Shown piece after piece: positions 15,903 through 26,494 of a stretch of 64,000 nt of DNA; position 1 is the stretch's first letter, and the number at the start of each line of letters is the position of its first letter. This DNA comes from Nodosilinea nodulosa PCC 7104. GTDB lineage: Bacteria; Cyanobacteriota; Cyanobacteriia; Phormidesmidales; Phormidesmidaceae. The notes beneath the pieces are model-generated. The model saw only the letters and a program-made list of their open reading frames with translations. It did not search any database and was not told the origin of the DNA. The position numbers were made by a program, and so were the translations under genes. The stretch is from contig NZ_JH976537.1 in the NCBI RefSeq assembly GCF_000309385.1, forward strand, positions 2,471,766 to 2,535,765. Direction: 5' to 3'.

Positions 15903-16334
15903 ATGAAACGTCGAGACTTTAACAATTTGCTTGGGTTGGGGCTACTGGCCAGTTCGCTCCCCGTTGCGATCGCGGCCTGCCAGTCTGATACCGCCAGTTC
16001 ATCCGGCGATGCTGCCGGTAGCGGCAGCTTTGTTCCCGTTGGGACAGTTGCCGATCTAGATGCCCAGGGCAGCCTGACCAGCGAGGCTGTAAAGGGCAAA
16101 AAACTGGCTGTCATTCGTGACCCCAGCGGCTCAGGGGCTGTACTGGCCGTGAGCACAGTCTGTACCCATGCGGGCTGCACGGTCGCGTGGGAAGGCGGCC
16201 AGGGGCTATTCGTTTGCCCCTGTCACGGCGGGCGCTTTAACCCAGACGGCACGGTCAGCGGTGGCCCACCGCCAAAACCTCTAACCAGCTTTGAGGCCAA
16301 GATCGAAGGCGAGCAGGTCATGGTTAAGGCTTAA
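15903..16334 (+). CDS. small Rieske [2Fe-2S] lipoprotein, Tat-exported
   Basis: The 143-residue protein starts MKRRDFNNLLGLGLLA, a twin-arginine signal, followed by a lipobox-like AIAAC with Cys26 as the likely lipid-anchored residue. A Ser/Gly linker leads to the Rieske fold, with cluster ligands in CTHAGC (Cys87, His89) and CPCHGG (Cys105, His108); Cys92 and Cys107 can form the usual disulfide. It is shorter than PetC of the cytochrome b6f complex and lacks PetC's transmembrane N-terminus, so it is probably a separate electron-transfer protein facing the lumen or periplasm. It follows the CobW-family gene by 29 bp and may be cotranscribed. Confidence 0.85.
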   Translation: MKRRDFNNLLGLGLLASSLPVAIAACQSDTASSSGDAAGSGSFVPVGTVADLDAQGSLTSEAVKGKKLAVIRDPSGSGAVLAVSTVCTHAGCTVAWEGGQGLFVCPCHGGRFNPDGTVSGGPPPKPLTSFEAKIEGEQVMVKA

Positions 16335-16392
16335 GTCACCTGCCCCAAAAGCCTTATCTGCCCTATTGTCTCCCCCCGGCATTCTCATCCCC

Positions 16393-16905
16393 ATGACCGC
16401 TAGCGGCCCCCTCTCCCAACTCCACCCCGACTGCCTGGCCTGCCAAATTTTGGCCGGAACCCAGGCGGTATCCGGCGGCACCATCGCCGAAAATGCCTGG
16501 TGGGTAGCCGATCACTGCGTTGGCCCCTACGGTCTGGGGTCAGTGGTAATCAAGACCCGCACCCACCGCGAAAACCTGTGGGAACTATCGATGGCCGAAT
16601 CGGCCTCGCTGGGGCCGTTTTTGCAGCAGATGTCAGAGGCGATCGCCCTGGCGATGGAGGCCGAGCGGGTCTACATCAGCCTCTGGGTTGACCAACCCCC
16701 CTACCACGTACACTTTGTGCTGCAACCCCGCTACCCCGACGGCCACAACCCCCAGGAGCTGGGCTTAAAAGGGCTGGAGCTGCAAGTGTTTCGCACCCTA
16801 GGCAAGCCCCCTACCGAGGCGGCCATGGCCGAAGCCGCCGCCCGTATTCGAGCGGTGTGGCAGCAAAAATTTGCGCCGACAGCGTCGACACAATGCGAGT
16901 CGTAA
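16393..16905 (+). CDS. HIT-like (histidine triad) family protein
   Basis: This 170-residue protein begins with CLACQIL, the Cys pair typical of HIT hydrolases near the N-terminus. It continues with [33 protein letters not shown], the substrate-pocket strands of the fold. The triad region reads [11 protein letters not shown]: two of the three histidines of HxHxH are present and the third is Val. HIT proteins hydrolyse or transfer nucleotidyl groups; with the altered triad, activity is uncertain. It overlaps the following dtd gene by 13 nt, so the two are translationally coupled. Confidence 0.75.
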   Translation: MTASGPLSQLHPDCLACQILAGTQAVSGGTIAENAWWVADHCVGPYGLGSVVIKTRTHRENLWELSMAESASLGPFLQQMSEAIALAMEAERVYISLWVDQPPYHVHFVLQPRYPDGHNPQELGLKGLELQVFRTLGKPPTEAAMAEAAARIRAVWQQKFAPTASTQCES

Positions 16906-17390
16906 TTCAGCGGGTAACAACCTCCAGCGTGGCGGTAGAGGGGCAGACAATTGGCCAAATTGGCCGGGGACTAACCCTGTTCGTCGGCATTGCGCCCACC
17001 GATACCGCCGCAGAACTAGCCTGGATGGCGCGCAAGTGTCTAGATCTGCGGCTGTTTCCGGTAGGCACCGATAGCCCTGAAGGGGCGATCTCAAACCAAC
17101 GCTGGGATCTATCCGTCCAAGATATTCAAGGCGAAATTCTGGTCATCAGTCAGTTCACGCTTTACGGTGACTGCCGCAAGGGGCGGCGACCGTCCTTTGA
17201 TGGTGCAGCCCCACCGACCCAGGCCCAGGCTCTTTACGAAGAGTTTGTGGCTCGGCTAGGCGCTAGCGGCCTGCGGGTGGCTACCGGCCAGTTTGGAGCC
17301 ACGATGCAGGTCAGCATTGCCAACGATGGCCCCGTCACGCTGCTGCTTGAACGCGAGGCCCAGGGGCTCGACCTCGCCAAGGCTTTGTAA
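16893..17390 (+). CDS. dtd: D-aminoacyl-tRNA deacylase
   Basis: This cytoplasmic proofreading enzyme releases D-amino acids, and glycine from tRNA-Ala, from mischarged tRNAs. The start is the ATG at 16893, giving the canonical N-terminus MRVVIQRVT and 165 residues. Family motifs are SQFTLYGD (about residues 86-93) and the C-terminal segment [20 protein letters not shown], which carries the GP pair that confers D-specificity. A hairpin follows the stop. Confidence 0.95.
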   Translation: MRVVIQRVTTSSVAVEGQTIGQIGRGLTLFVGIAPTDTAAELAWMARKCLDLRLFPVGTDSPEGAISNQRWDLSVQDIQGEILVISQFTLYGDCRKGRRPSFDGAAPPTQAQALYEEFVARLGASGLRVATGQFGATMQVSIANDGPVTLLLEREAQGLDLAKAL

Positions 17391-17395
17391 GTCTT

Positions 17396-17445
17396 CCGTA
17401 GGGCCTGGTCCAGGCGGCGGTATCCGGTGACCCAACGGCCTACGG
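17396..17445 (+). terminator. hairpin after dtd
   Basis: CCGTAGGGCC and GGCCTACGG pair with one bulge around a 31-nt loop that has internal pairing of its own. There is no T-run. Its place just after the dtd stop suggests a 3'-end structure. Confidence 0.45.
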
Positions 17446-17591
17446 GAATACGCAGTGGTCATTTTAGACTTGGGTTGCTAAAGTAAATGAGCTTTGATTT
17501 TTGTAAAGAATTTATTAACAAAGCTTATATATATCAATGTTTGATGGTATCAATCCGGGTCGCCTATAACGGCGGGGAGCGGCTGTAGTCT

Positions 17592-18335
17592 ATGTCTGCG
17601 ATCACCATTTTTTGCGATTTTGACGGCCCGATTGCCGATGTCTCTGAGCGCTACTACGCCACCTACCGCCAGGGTCTAGAGTGGGTGCAGGCCCAGGGGC
17701 GGCTCCAGGGCCAGGAGCTAGCCATTCGCTATCTGTCAAAGTCTCAGTTTTGGACCTTTAAACAAAACCGCCTACCCGACCGGCAAATTGCCCACTGGTC
17801 TGGGCTAGAAGGAGCCCATATCGACGCTTTTCTGGCCCAGGTTAGCCGCATTGTCAACCATGCTACCCTGCTCGATCGCGATCGGGTGCAGCCCCAGGCC
17901 CGGGCTGGTCTAGAACTGCTGCACCAGTGCGGAGTGCGCGTGGTCCTGGTAACCCTGCGCCCCCCCGATCAGGTCATGCAGTTTTTAGATCAGCACGCTC
18001 TGCACTGGGCGATTAGCGATCTCTACGGTATGCCCAGGGTAGATGCGGCCTACCAAAACCAGGCCAGCCACAAGATAGAACGCCTTAGAAATGCGATCGC
18101 CACCCAGCAGCGCCAGGGTTATGACCTGCGCCAATCGTGGATGATCGGCGATACCGAGGCAGACATTATGGCCGGTCAAGCCCTCGGCATTGATACCGTT
18201 GCGGTCACCTGCGGCATCCGCAGTAGCAGCTACTTACAGGGCTTCCGCCCTACTCACCTGCTACCCGATCTCTGGACAGCCTGCCAAAAGCTTCAGCAGC
18301 GCGTTACCCTAACCCAGCGTCATCTTTGTCCTTAG
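17592..18335 (+). CDS. HAD-superfamily phosphatase
   Basis: This 247-residue protein has the DxD nucleophile and acid/base pair in FCDFDGPIAD (Asp9, Asp11), a helical cap, motif II in VVLVTLRPP and a motif IV pair in MIGDTEADIMAGQALGI. These features fit a soluble phosphatase acting on a small phosphorylated metabolite, close to the phosphoglycolate phosphatase-like group; the substrate cannot be named. It is preceded by an AT-rich leader. Its stop overlaps the mreD stop by 4 bp in convergent orientation (TTAG). Confidence 0.82.
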   Translation: MSAITIFCDFDGPIADVSERYYATYRQGLEWVQAQGRLQGQELAIRYLSKSQFWTFKQNRLPDRQIAHWSGLEGAHIDAFLAQVSRIVNHATLLDRDRVQPQARAGLELLHQCGVRVVLVTLRPPDQVMQFLDQHALHWAISDLYGMPRVDAAYQNQASHKIERLRNAIATQQRQGYDLRQSWMIGDTEADIMAGQALGIDTVAVTCGIRSSSYLQGFRPTHLLPDLWTACQKLQQRVTLTQRHLCP

Positions 18336-18904
18336 GGCTCAGGCGAGTAGCGATCCCACCAGCGGTTGAGCGGATAGTATAGCGCCGGGGCCCACAGGCT
18401 GCTCAAAATAGCGGAGCTCAGGGCTATGCGCTGGTGGTACAGCCAAATTTTTCCCAGGGAGGGGTAAAGCGAGTCAGCCGCTAGAAGCTGGTTCAGGCTA
18501 ATCTGCAGCGCCAGCACCGTCTCCGCAATCACCGCCATCGCAAACACAATCAGCGCCACAGATATGATGTCCTCTTGCAAGTAGCGCTGCTTTTGCAGTC
18601 TCGCCGTCAGCACCCCCACCACGATGAGACCCAGCGTATGGGTCGGGTGAGGAGAGGTCATGGCGTCCTGTAGTAGCCCCAGCACTAGCCCGGCCACAGC
18701 CCCCTGCCACTGGGTGCGCTTGACGCTCCAGGCCACCACCCAGATCAAAAGCCAGTGGGGCGCTACCCCCAGCAGCTCCATGCCCGGTATTCGGCTTGGC
18801 AACAGCAGCAGGCAGACCAGCACCGAAGCGGCCGTAACCATGCTGTTGATAGCCCAGGGCTGTCGCCATAACGGTAGTGACGATATCCGCGTCCCTGTAG
18901 TCAT
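18332..18904 (-). CDS. mreD: rod shape-determining protein MreD
   Basis: This is a 190-residue inner-membrane protein with about five transmembrane helices (for example MVTAASVLVCLLLL, WLLIWVVAWSV, GLIVVGVLTARL). It belongs to the elongasome that positions cell-wall synthesis along the cell side. Identity rests on size, topology and position: its ATG overlaps the mreC stop by 4 bp, and mreB lies upstream of mreC. Confidence 0.88.
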   Translation of the reverse strand: MTTGTRISSLPLWRQPWAINSMVTAASVLVCLLLLPSRIPGMELLGVAPHWLLIWVVAWSVKRTQWQGAVAGLVLGLLQDAMTSPHPTHTLGLIVVGVLTARLQKQRYLQEDIISVALIVFAMAVIAETVLALQISLNQLLAADSLYPSLGKIWLYHQRIALSSAILSSLWAPALYYPLNRWWDRYSPEP

Positions 18905-19725
18905 GGCCTAGACTCGCTACCACTCTCTGGAATCGTTCCATTTTCGGGAGTAGCGCCGGGCAGCACCGGGGCATCTACGGTCTCCTGCGGCTCAAAGGGG
19001 TGCACCTCTGCCCACTCTAAAATGGGCAAAGGTGCCGACAACTGAATCACCGCCTCCGGAGCCGGACTCTTGGTCAGGTCGATGGATTCAATCCGCCCAA
19101 TCGGAATATCTTTTGGAAACAGACGGCTGTAGGAGGAGGTGACAATTACATCCCCCGCCTTGACATCGGGAAGTTTCTCAAAAAACTCCATCACTACCCG
19201 ATTGTTGGACTGCCCTCGCACGACCCCCATGGCCCTGGTACGGCTGACCTTTGCCCCCACCCGGCTGGTCGGGTCGCTAATCAGCAGCACTCGCGCCGTG
19301 TTAGGAGAAACCGCCACCACGCGCCCAATCAACCCTCCTGGACCAGTGACCACATGGCCCACCGCTACCCCTTGGCGGCTACCCCGGTTGAGCACAATCT
19401 GCTGCCACCAGTGATCGGCAGCACGACCAATGACCGCCGCCCGGATGCCCTTTTGGGTAGCCGTGGACTCATAGTCATCCATGGTGTGCAGGACTCGGTT
19501 CTGGTTTTCGAGCTCTACAATACGCTCCTGCAGCTCAAGGATATAGCTGTTCTCGAACTGCTGCTCCCGGCTGAGGCCCGGCTGCAGTGGCCGGGTCACC
19601 CAATTATAGGCCTCGTAGATCATGGCCCCATCATTAGCCCGCAATAGCCAAGCTGAGGAAACGGCCAGGGTAACCATTCCCGCCTTGAGGGCATGACGTG
19701 TCCACCAGCGGCGTAGAGCAAACAT
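18901..19725 (-). CDS. mreC: rod shape-determining protein MreC
   Basis: This 274-residue bitopic protein of the elongasome has a basic N-terminus and one signal-anchor helix (HALKAGMVTLAVSSAWLLR). A short coiled coil follows (QFENSYILELQERIVELENQNRVL, two parts). The periplasmic beta domains carry VIGRAADHWWQQIVLNRGSRQGVAVGHVV and the family segments GLIGRVVAVSPNTARVLLISDP. It is cotranscribed between mreB (33 bp upstream) and mreD (4-bp overlap). Confidence 0.93.
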   Translation of the reverse strand: MFALRRWWTRHALKAGMVTLAVSSAWLLRANDGAMIYEAYNWVTRPLQPGLSREQQFENSYILELQERIVELENQNRVLHTMDDYESTATQKGIRAAVIGRAADHWWQQIVLNRGSRQGVAVGHVVTGPGGLIGRVVAVSPNTARVLLISDPTSRVGAKVSRTRAMGVVRGQSNNRVVMEFFEKLPDVKAGDVIVTSSYSRLFPKDIPIGRIESIDLTKSPAPEAVIQLSAPLPILEWAEVHPFEPQETVDAPVLPGATPENGTIPESGSESRP

Positions 19726-19758
19726 AGGTTCTGGGTAGATGACGACTCTGACGGGGCT

Positions 19759-21130
<1,372 letters not shown>

Positions 21131-21490
21131 ATGACGATTAACGTAGTCACTCTGGTAGGCCGAGTCGGCACCGACCCAGAGGTAAAGTATTTTGAGTCGG
21201 GCACGGTAGTGTGCAACCTCACCCTAGCAGTGCGGCGGCGCTCCAGTCGAGACGATAAGCCCGACTGGTTTAACCTGGAGCTGTGGGGTAAAAACGCTGA
21301 GGTGGCGGCCAACTACGTGCGCAAGGGCAGCCTAATTGGTGTGAGCGGTGCCCTCAAGCTTGACCACTGGCAAGATCGCTCCACCGGAGCCGCCCGATCC
21401 AAGCCCGTAGTGCGGGTCGATCGCCTCGATTTGCTGGGCTCTCGCCGCGACAATGAGTCAGCCATGAGCTATAGCGACGACGAGTTTTAG
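21131..21490 (+). CDS. ssb: single-stranded DNA-binding protein
   Basis: This 119-residue OB-fold protein coats single-stranded DNA during replication, repair and recombination. It begins INVVTLVGRVGTDPEVKYFESG and contains WFNLELWGKNAEVAANYVRKGSLIGVSGAL, diagnostic of bacterial SSB. The end SYSDDEF is a short version of the acidic tail that recruits partner proteins. This length fits the compact SSB of cyanobacteria. Confidence 0.95.
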   Translation: MTINVVTLVGRVGTDPEVKYFESGTVVCNLTLAVRRRSSRDDKPDWFNLELWGKNAEVAANYVRKGSLIGVSGALKLDHWQDRSTGAARSKPVVRVDRLDLLGSRRDNESAMSYSDDEF

Positions 21491-21570
21491 AAAGCCTCTG
21501 GACAATGCCCTCAAGCGATAGGAGTAGGCAGCTATTACTCTGAGGCGGAGGTTTAGAGACTATTCCGGCA

Positions 21571-21642
21571 AGCTAGGGAGCAGGGGAGCTAGGGAGCCAA
21601 GCGCGCCAAAACGGTGGAGATATTTCAGCCTTCGAATACTAG
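21571..21642. repeat. dispersed palindromic repeat R2, copy 2
   Basis: The stretch contains AGCTAGGGAGCAGGGGAGC, then GGTGGAGATATTTCAGCC and TTCGAATACTAGG. The segment around TATTTCAGCCTTCG is the intact counterpart of the site that MITE copy C occupies at 49567-49668. It is non-coding, between ssb and the DUF2949 gene. Confidence 0.6.
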
Positions 21643-21679
21643 GTTCTGCCCCAGAACCAGAGCGAGCCAGTCACAAGCC

Positions 21680-21886
21680 TTACAGAGCGGCGGGGCCGAC
21701 CTCCTCAAGCCAGTCGAAGATTTGGCTGAGCTGTTCTGTGGTCACCAGACCGTACTGCCAGAGGGCCATAGGCAGCAGGTTTGTGGTTTGCCCTGCTTTG
21801 CGCAGCCCCATGGCGATCGCTTCAGATGAAACGGCCAGCTCCGTCTGTAGAAATTCAATTAGCTGCTTTTGGCGGTGGGAAGCCAT
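21680..21886 (-). CDS. DUF2949 family protein
   Basis: This 68-residue soluble helical protein (ASHRQKQLIEFLQTELAVS; WQYGLVTTEQLSQIFDWLEE) matches the cyanobacterial DUF2949 family in length and in its GLVTTEQL segment. No function is known. It is a single gene between an R2 repeat and mscL. Confidence 0.8.
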   Translation of the reverse strand: MASHRQKQLIEFLQTELAVSSEAIAMGLRKAGQTTNLLPMALWQYGLVTTEQLSQIFDWLEEVGPAAL

Positions 21887-22123
21887 AGGACTTGGGTTAG
21901 AGGCGTGTAATTAGCTGCCACTATAGCGACTCTGGTCAAACCTTGCCTCTGCCCCAGGGCAAGGGGGCTCCCAATCCCCAGAAACCCTTTGGGAATAGCA
22001 GCCCAATTGAGGGCCTGATCTAGTTCAGCTTGTGCAGCTGCGGGATGGGCGAGCGACGATTCGGCGATGGGGCTCTGCGCCGCCTATTCAAGCCCATCCC
22101 CCAGGGTGTTGACCGCAGCGGCG

Positions 22124-22552
22124 CTAGAGCTTCCTGTCTACGACCGCAGTCAGCCGAGTGAGGGTATCGTTTAGCTTTTCTTCGATGGATGGTTCTGCGG
22201 CTGCCTCGACGTCCTGTTTTCGTTTAGCCTTCTCAAACAGGCGAATCAGAACAAACAGCACAAATCCAATCACCACAAAGTTGATTACAGCCGAGAGAAA
22301 CAATCCGTACTTGACGCCGTTGGCAGAAAGATTGGCAATATCCTCAACTCCCGCTGCTTTCAGGGCAGGATTGAGCAGAAGAGGCGTGATGATATCTGCG
22401 ACAAACGAATTAACGATGGCACTAAAAGCCGCACCGATAACCACAGCAACGGCTAAATCAATCACGTTGCCGCGCATGAGAAACTCTCTAAAATCTCGCA
22501 TGAAGCCCCCAGCGGAGTTCACTGCTCGATTCCGAGCTTGTCCATTAGCCAT
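22124..22552 (-). CDS. mscL: large-conductance mechanosensitive channel
   Basis: MscL is a pentameric inner-membrane pore that opens under extreme membrane tension to release solutes after osmotic downshock. I start at ATG 22552 because AGGAG lies at ideal spacing; an ATG further upstream would add 18 residues. The 142-residue product has the N-terminal amphipathic segment (RDFREFLMRGNVIDLAVAVVIG) leading into TM1 (AAFSAIVNSFVADIITPLL), TM2 (FLSAVINFVVIGFVLFVLI) and a charged C-terminal helix. Confidence 0.95.
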   Translation of the reverse strand: MANGQARNRAVNSAGGFMRDFREFLMRGNVIDLAVAVVIGAAFSAIVNSFVADIITPLLLNPALKAAGVEDIANLSANGVKYGLFLSAVINFVVIGFVLFVLIRLFEKAKRKQDVEAAAEPSIEEKLNDTLTRLTAVVDRKL

Positions 22553-22727
22553 GTCTCCTGAGTCCTTAAATACGGATGGAACAGCACTTTCTCGAAGGAA
22601 AGCCAAACATTTGCCTAGAACAATATCATTGCTTGAGCTAAGGGGGAGGAGCTTAAAGTAGCGTTAACCCTGCCTGAGGCGGCAGAGCTATAGAATTGCG
22701 ACGGCCTCTGCGAGCAAACGCTGACCT

Positions 22728-23096
22728 ATGCTAAACCCGATTCAAGTCGTTGAGCTGTTGATGACGGCCCCTGCCCAAAAGGAATTTATGGCCGGGGACA
22801 CGATCTTTGAGGTCGGCACCGTTGGGGACTTTATGTACGGAGTGATTGAGGGAACCGTCGAGCTTTGGATCAATGGCCGCGTGGTTGAGACCATTGCCGC
22901 CGGAGATGTGTTTGGGGAAGGGGCGCTGGTGCAGATTCCCCACCTGCGGGCTTCTACGGCGGTGGCTAAGACCAACTGTCGCCTGGCGCTGGTCGATGAA
23001 GCCCACTTTAAGTTTTTGGTGCAGGAAACGCCGATGTTTGCCCTGGAGGTCATTCGCAGTCTCTCAACCCGGCTGCGGGCGCTCAAGGCCGCCTGA
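22728..23096 (+). CDS. stand-alone cyclic-nucleotide-binding domain protein
   Basis: This 122-residue protein consists only of a Crp-type cNMP-binding fold: FMAGDTIFEVGTVGDFMYGVIEGTVELWINGRVVETIAAGDVFGEGALVQIPHLRASTAVA in several strands. The phosphate-binding cassette reads FGEGALVQIPHLRAST; it keeps the glycine, glutamate and RAST segment, so nucleotide binding is plausible. There is no DNA-binding domain, so it would act as a sensor through another protein. It precedes pgi on the same strand, about 145 bp away. Confidence 0.85.
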   Translation: MLNPIQVVELLMTAPAQKEFMAGDTIFEVGTVGDFMYGVIEGTVELWINGRVVETIAAGDVFGEGALVQIPHLRASTAVAKTNCRLALVDEAHFKFLVQETPMFALEVIRSLSTRLRALKAA

Positions 23097-23240
23097 GCGA
23101 AGCCTGGGGGCAGCAGGGCTTACTTTGGCAGGGGGATGTCGGGCTGTATGTTTGGCCACCCTTTTTGTTGTCGTCGCCGTCCTATCCTAAACTGCACCTC
23201 AGGACATTAGTGAATACGGTTTAGACCGAGGAGTTACAGG

Positions 23241-24827
23241 ATGGACGCCTCCGCGCTCTGGCAACGCTACAAAGACTGGCTCTACTACCATGAAGGTCTG
23301 GGCTTTTACCTGGATATTAGCCGCATGGGCTTTGACGATGAGTTTGTCGCTGCCATGCAGCCTCGCTTTGAAAAGGCCTTTGCGGATATGGCCGCCCTGG
23401 AGGCGGGGGCGATCGCAAATCCCGACGAAAACCGTATGGTGGGTCACTACTGGCTGCGCGATGCCGACCTCGCCCCCACCCCTGAACTCAAGCAGGACAT
23501 TCTCGAAACCCTGACCAGTATTGAGCAGTTCGCCAGCCAGGTGCGCACCGGCAGCATTTATCCCCCCGGCCAAGAGCACTTTACCGACGTGCTCTCCATT
23601 GGCATTGGCGGTTCGGCCCTGGGGCCGCAGTTTGTCGCCCAGGCCCTGGGGCCAGACTTTCCGCCCTTAGACATTCACTTTATCGACAACACCGATCCCG
23701 AAGGCATCGATCGCCTGCTGGCCCGCCTCGAAGACAAACTGCCCACCACCCTGGTGATTGTTACCTCTAAGTCGGGGGGCACCGCCGAAACCCGCAATGG
23801 CATGGTCGAGGTGCGCACCCGGTTCGAGCAGCGGGGCTTAAATTTCCCCAAGCAGGCCGTTGCCGTTACCGGGCGGGGCAGCAAGCTAGAAAAACAGGCC
23901 CTCAGCGAGGGCTGGCTGGCCACCTTTCCCATGCGCGACTGGGTGGGGGGGCGCACCTCTGAGCTGTCGGCGGTGGGGCTACTGCCCGCCGCCCTGCAAA
24001 ACATCAGCATTCGCTCGATTTTAGGCGGCGCTAAGGAGATGGACGCCGCCACCCGCGTCCCCGACCTGCACCGCAACCCCGCCGCGCTAATTGCTCTGGC
24101 CTGGTACTACGCCGGCAACGGCAAGGGTGAAAAAGACATGGTGGTGCTGCCCTACAAAGACAGTCTGCTGCTGTTTAGCCGCTACCTGCAGCAGCTGGTA
24201 ATGGAGTCGCTGGGCAAAGAAAAAGACCTGGATGGCAACCTGGTTTACCAGGGCATTGCCGTCTACGGCAACAAGGGCTCCACCGACCAGCACGCCTACG
24301 TGCAGCAGCTGCGCGAAGGGGTGGCCAGCTTCTTTGTCACCTTTATCGAGGTGCTGAAGGATCGAGAGGGCGATTCGGTGGAAATGGAGCCCGGTGCCAC
24401 CAGCGGCGACTTTCTCTTTGGTTTCTTGCAGGGCACCCGCAAAGCCCTCTACGAAAACCGCCGCGGCTCTATCACGCTGACCCTGCCCGAGGTCAACGCT
24501 CACACCGTCGGCGCTCTGATTGCTCTCTACGAGCGAGCCGTGGGCTTTTACGCCTCCCTGGTCAATATCAACGCCTACCACCAGCCAGGGGTGGAGGCGG
24601 GCAAGCAGGCCGCCGCCGGAGTGCTGGAGCTTCAGCATGCGGTCGTCAATGCGCTGGCTCAGAGTGCTGAGCCCCTCAGCCTGAGCGAACTGGCGGCGCG
24701 GGCGGGGGCACCCGATCAGGTGGAGACGATCTATGCGATCGCGCGCCACCTCCACGCCAACCAGCGCAGCCTGGTCATCCACGGCAACCCTGGCCACCCA
24801 GAGGCGATTAAAATCGCGGCCCTGTAA
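23241..24827 (+). CDS. pgi: glucose-6-phosphate isomerase
   Basis: This enzyme interconverts glucose-6-phosphate and fructose-6-phosphate in glycolysis, gluconeogenesis and the oxidative pentose phosphate cycle. The ATG at 23241 follows GAGGAGTTACAGG, a strong ribosome binding site. The 528-residue protein carries [33 protein letters not shown] (sugar-phosphate binding SIS motifs) and the C-terminal catalytic [17 protein letters not shown] region. It has the usual cyanobacterial length and converges with the next gene at 30 bp. Confidence 0.96.
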   Translation: MDASALWQRYKDWLYYHEGLGFYLDISRMGFDDEFVAAMQPRFEKAFADMAALEAGAIANPDENRMVGHYWLRDADLAPTPELKQDILETLTSIEQFASQVRTGSIYPPGQEHFTDVLSIGIGGSALGPQFVAQALGPDFPPLDIHFIDNTDPEGIDRLLARLEDKLPTTLVIVTSKSGGTAETRNGMVEVRTRFEQRGLNFPKQAVAVTGRGSKLEKQALSEGWLATFPMRDWVGGRTSELSAVGLLPAALQNISIRSILGGAKEMDAATRVPDLHRNPAALIALAWYYAGNGKGEKDMVVLPYKDSLLLFSRYLQQLVMESLGKEKDLDGNLVYQGIAVYGNKGSTDQHAYVQQLREGVASFFVTFIEVLKDREGDSVEMEPGATSGDFLFGFLQGTRKALYENRRGSITLTLPEVNAHTVGALIALYERAVGFYASLVNINAYHQPGVEAGKQAAAGVLELQHAVVNALAQSAEPLSLSELAARAGAPDQVETIYAIARHLHANQRSLVIHGNPGHPEAIKIAAL

Positions 24828-24857
24828 GCGTTGTCGGCGCGGTGCTGCAGCGCTCCG

Positions 24858-25433
24858 TTAGTCAGGAATCCAAACGTAGGGGCTACCTGAAACCGCCACG
24901 CCCTCTGCTTTGGAGAAACGGATGACGACCACCCTGGAGCTATCGCGGCCCAGATCCAGGTAGCCGCTGGCCCAGCGATCGGAGCGCACCACCCCAGTAA
25001 TTTCGAGCCGATAGCCGCCGGGGGGCAGGTAGAGGGTTTCCTGGCGATCGAAGTTGTGGGGGCGATAGACCAGGCGGTTGTCCAGGTAGACCGCGCCCCA
25101 GTCGCTGCCCCGGGCGTCAAACTCGACCCTGACCCGTTCCGTCTCGGGAGCGGGGCGGGGATAGGGCACAATGATCACCGATGGCTGCCGAATAATAACC
25201 GGCGACTGCCGGATAATCACCCGATTGCCAGGGCGAATAATGCGGTCCGGCTGACTGTCGGCCTGGACGTCGGACTGAACGGTGGTGACCTCCTGGGCCT
25301 GAACACCCATAGCCCACAGCATTGCTCCGGCCCCTGCTGCGCCCCAGAGCATGCGCCGCCAGCCTCGCGGTAGCCTCCAAAAACTGGTCTTTGGAGGCTT
25401 TAACGCCCTGTTTTGCCCCGTGCCAAGCTCCAT
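24858..25433 (-). CDS. secreted hypothetical protein, 191 aa
   Basis: With the ATG at 25433 (AGGA upstream), the protein has a basic N-terminus, a hydrophobic signal segment (MLWGAAGAGAMLWAMGV) and a probable cleavage site after AQA. A linker with repeated VIIRQSPVIIRQPSVII follows, then a compact C-terminal beta-rich domain (about residues 95-191) with AVYLDNRLVYRP and LYLPPGGYRLEITGVVRSDRWASGYLDLG, which resembles PEGA-like surface domains. I infer an envelope protein; there is no established function. Confidence 0.65.
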   Translation of the reverse strand: MELGTGQNRALKPPKTSFWRLPRGWRRMLWGAAGAGAMLWAMGVQAQEVTTVQSDVQADSQPDRIIRPGNRVIIRQSPVIIRQPSVIIVPYPRPAPETERVRVEFDARGSDWGAVYLDNRLVYRPHNFDRQETLYLPPGGYRLEITGVVRSDRWASGYLDLGRDSSRVVVIRFSKAEGVAVSGSPYVWIPD

Positions 25434-25740
25434 AGTTCCTGTCCTCGCAAGTGTGGTCACTGTGTTGGTAGCTGCACCTGCCCGGCAAACCGGAAACCGG
25501 CCCTCCATCTAGGCTAACCAACGGGCAGATATCCACACCTCGGGCTGCCTACCGAATTCGGTAAAGTTGACTAAAATTTAGATAAGGAAAAACAATTACC
25601 TGGGCTTAGCGGTTAAGCTGTCTCTCAAGTTTGTTATCGAGCTGTGCGATGGTCAAAGACCGGCCCAAAAGGGCCGTCGCTCTACCCCGGGTAGCTAAAT
25701 CTATTTTGCCAAATCTATTGCGTTGTATGAGGATAGGGCT

Positions 25741-26466
25741 TTGAGTAATACCAGCAATTTTCGTGAAGCCATCAGTAAGGCCAAGGGGCAATCCCTAGTC
25801 GGCCCCAACGTGATCAAAAACGCGCTGCCCTTCGTCGGCGGCGGCCTGATCTTAACCGCTCTGGGCTCCTTTGGCGGCCTGAGCGTGATGGCCAGCAACC
25901 CGGCCATCTTTATGCCCACCTTTTGGGTGGCATTCATCGCCCAAATTGTTTTGTTCTTTGTGGCTATGAACGTAGCCGCTAAGGGCAACAACAGCACCGC
26001 CCTACCGCTGCTCGCCACCTACAGCCTGCTTACCGGCTACACCCTCAGCGGCCTGCTGGCCGTTGCCCTGGGCACAAGCGGAGTAGGGGTGACCGGCATT
26101 GGGTTTTCGGCCCTGGCCTGCGGTATTGTCTTCATCGCGGCTCGCCAAATTGGCTCCAACCTCTCGGAAGAAGACGGCTTTGCCCTGACCCGCACAATCG
26201 GCATCGGCATTGTGGCTGTGCTGATTGCGGTGGTGGGGCAATTTATCTTTTCCCTCTTTGGCGGCCCCATTCCCCAGTTCCTTGACATTGCCATTTCTGG
26301 TCTGGGCGTCCTGGTGTTCTGCGGTGCTTCGGTGGTGGACTTTTTTGTTCTACCCCGCACCTACAAAGATGAGCAGTACCTATCGGCGGCGCTGTCGATG
26401 TACCTCACCTATATCAACCTGTTTGTGTTTATCCTGCGCCTGCTGATCGCGATCAACCGCGACTAA
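25741..26466 (+). CDS. Bax inhibitor-1 (YccA/BI-1) family membrane protein
   Basis: The TTG start at 25741 yields (M)SNTSNFREAISKAKGQS with GAGG 11 nt upstream; an in-frame ATG at 25723 is the alternative. The 241-residue protein has about seven transmembrane helices and ends with the conserved charged region YLTYINLFVFILRLLIAINRD. BI-1 relatives in bacteria act as pH-sensitive calcium leak channels or protease modulators; the role here is unknown. It converges with the amine oxidase gene, and a bidirectional terminator lies between the two. Confidence 0.88.
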   Translation: MSNTSNFREAISKAKGQSLVGPNVIKNALPFVGGGLILTALGSFGGLSVMASNPAIFMPTFWVAFIAQIVLFFVAMNVAAKGNNSTALPLLATYSLLTGYTLSGLLAVALGTSGVGVTGIGFSALACGIVFIAARQIGSNLSEEDGFALTRTIGIGIVAVLIAVVGQFIFSLFGGPIPQFLDIAISGLGVLVFCGASVVDFFVLPRTYKDEQYLSAALSMYLTYINLFVFILRLLIAINRD

Positions 26467-26494
26467 TGCCTGCCGCGATCGCAGTATCCCTCCG

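Noticed and set aside
16393..17390. HIT-like and dtd reading frames as one fused gene
   Set aside because: Each has its own start, stop and full domain; the 13-nt overlap is ordinary translational coupling.
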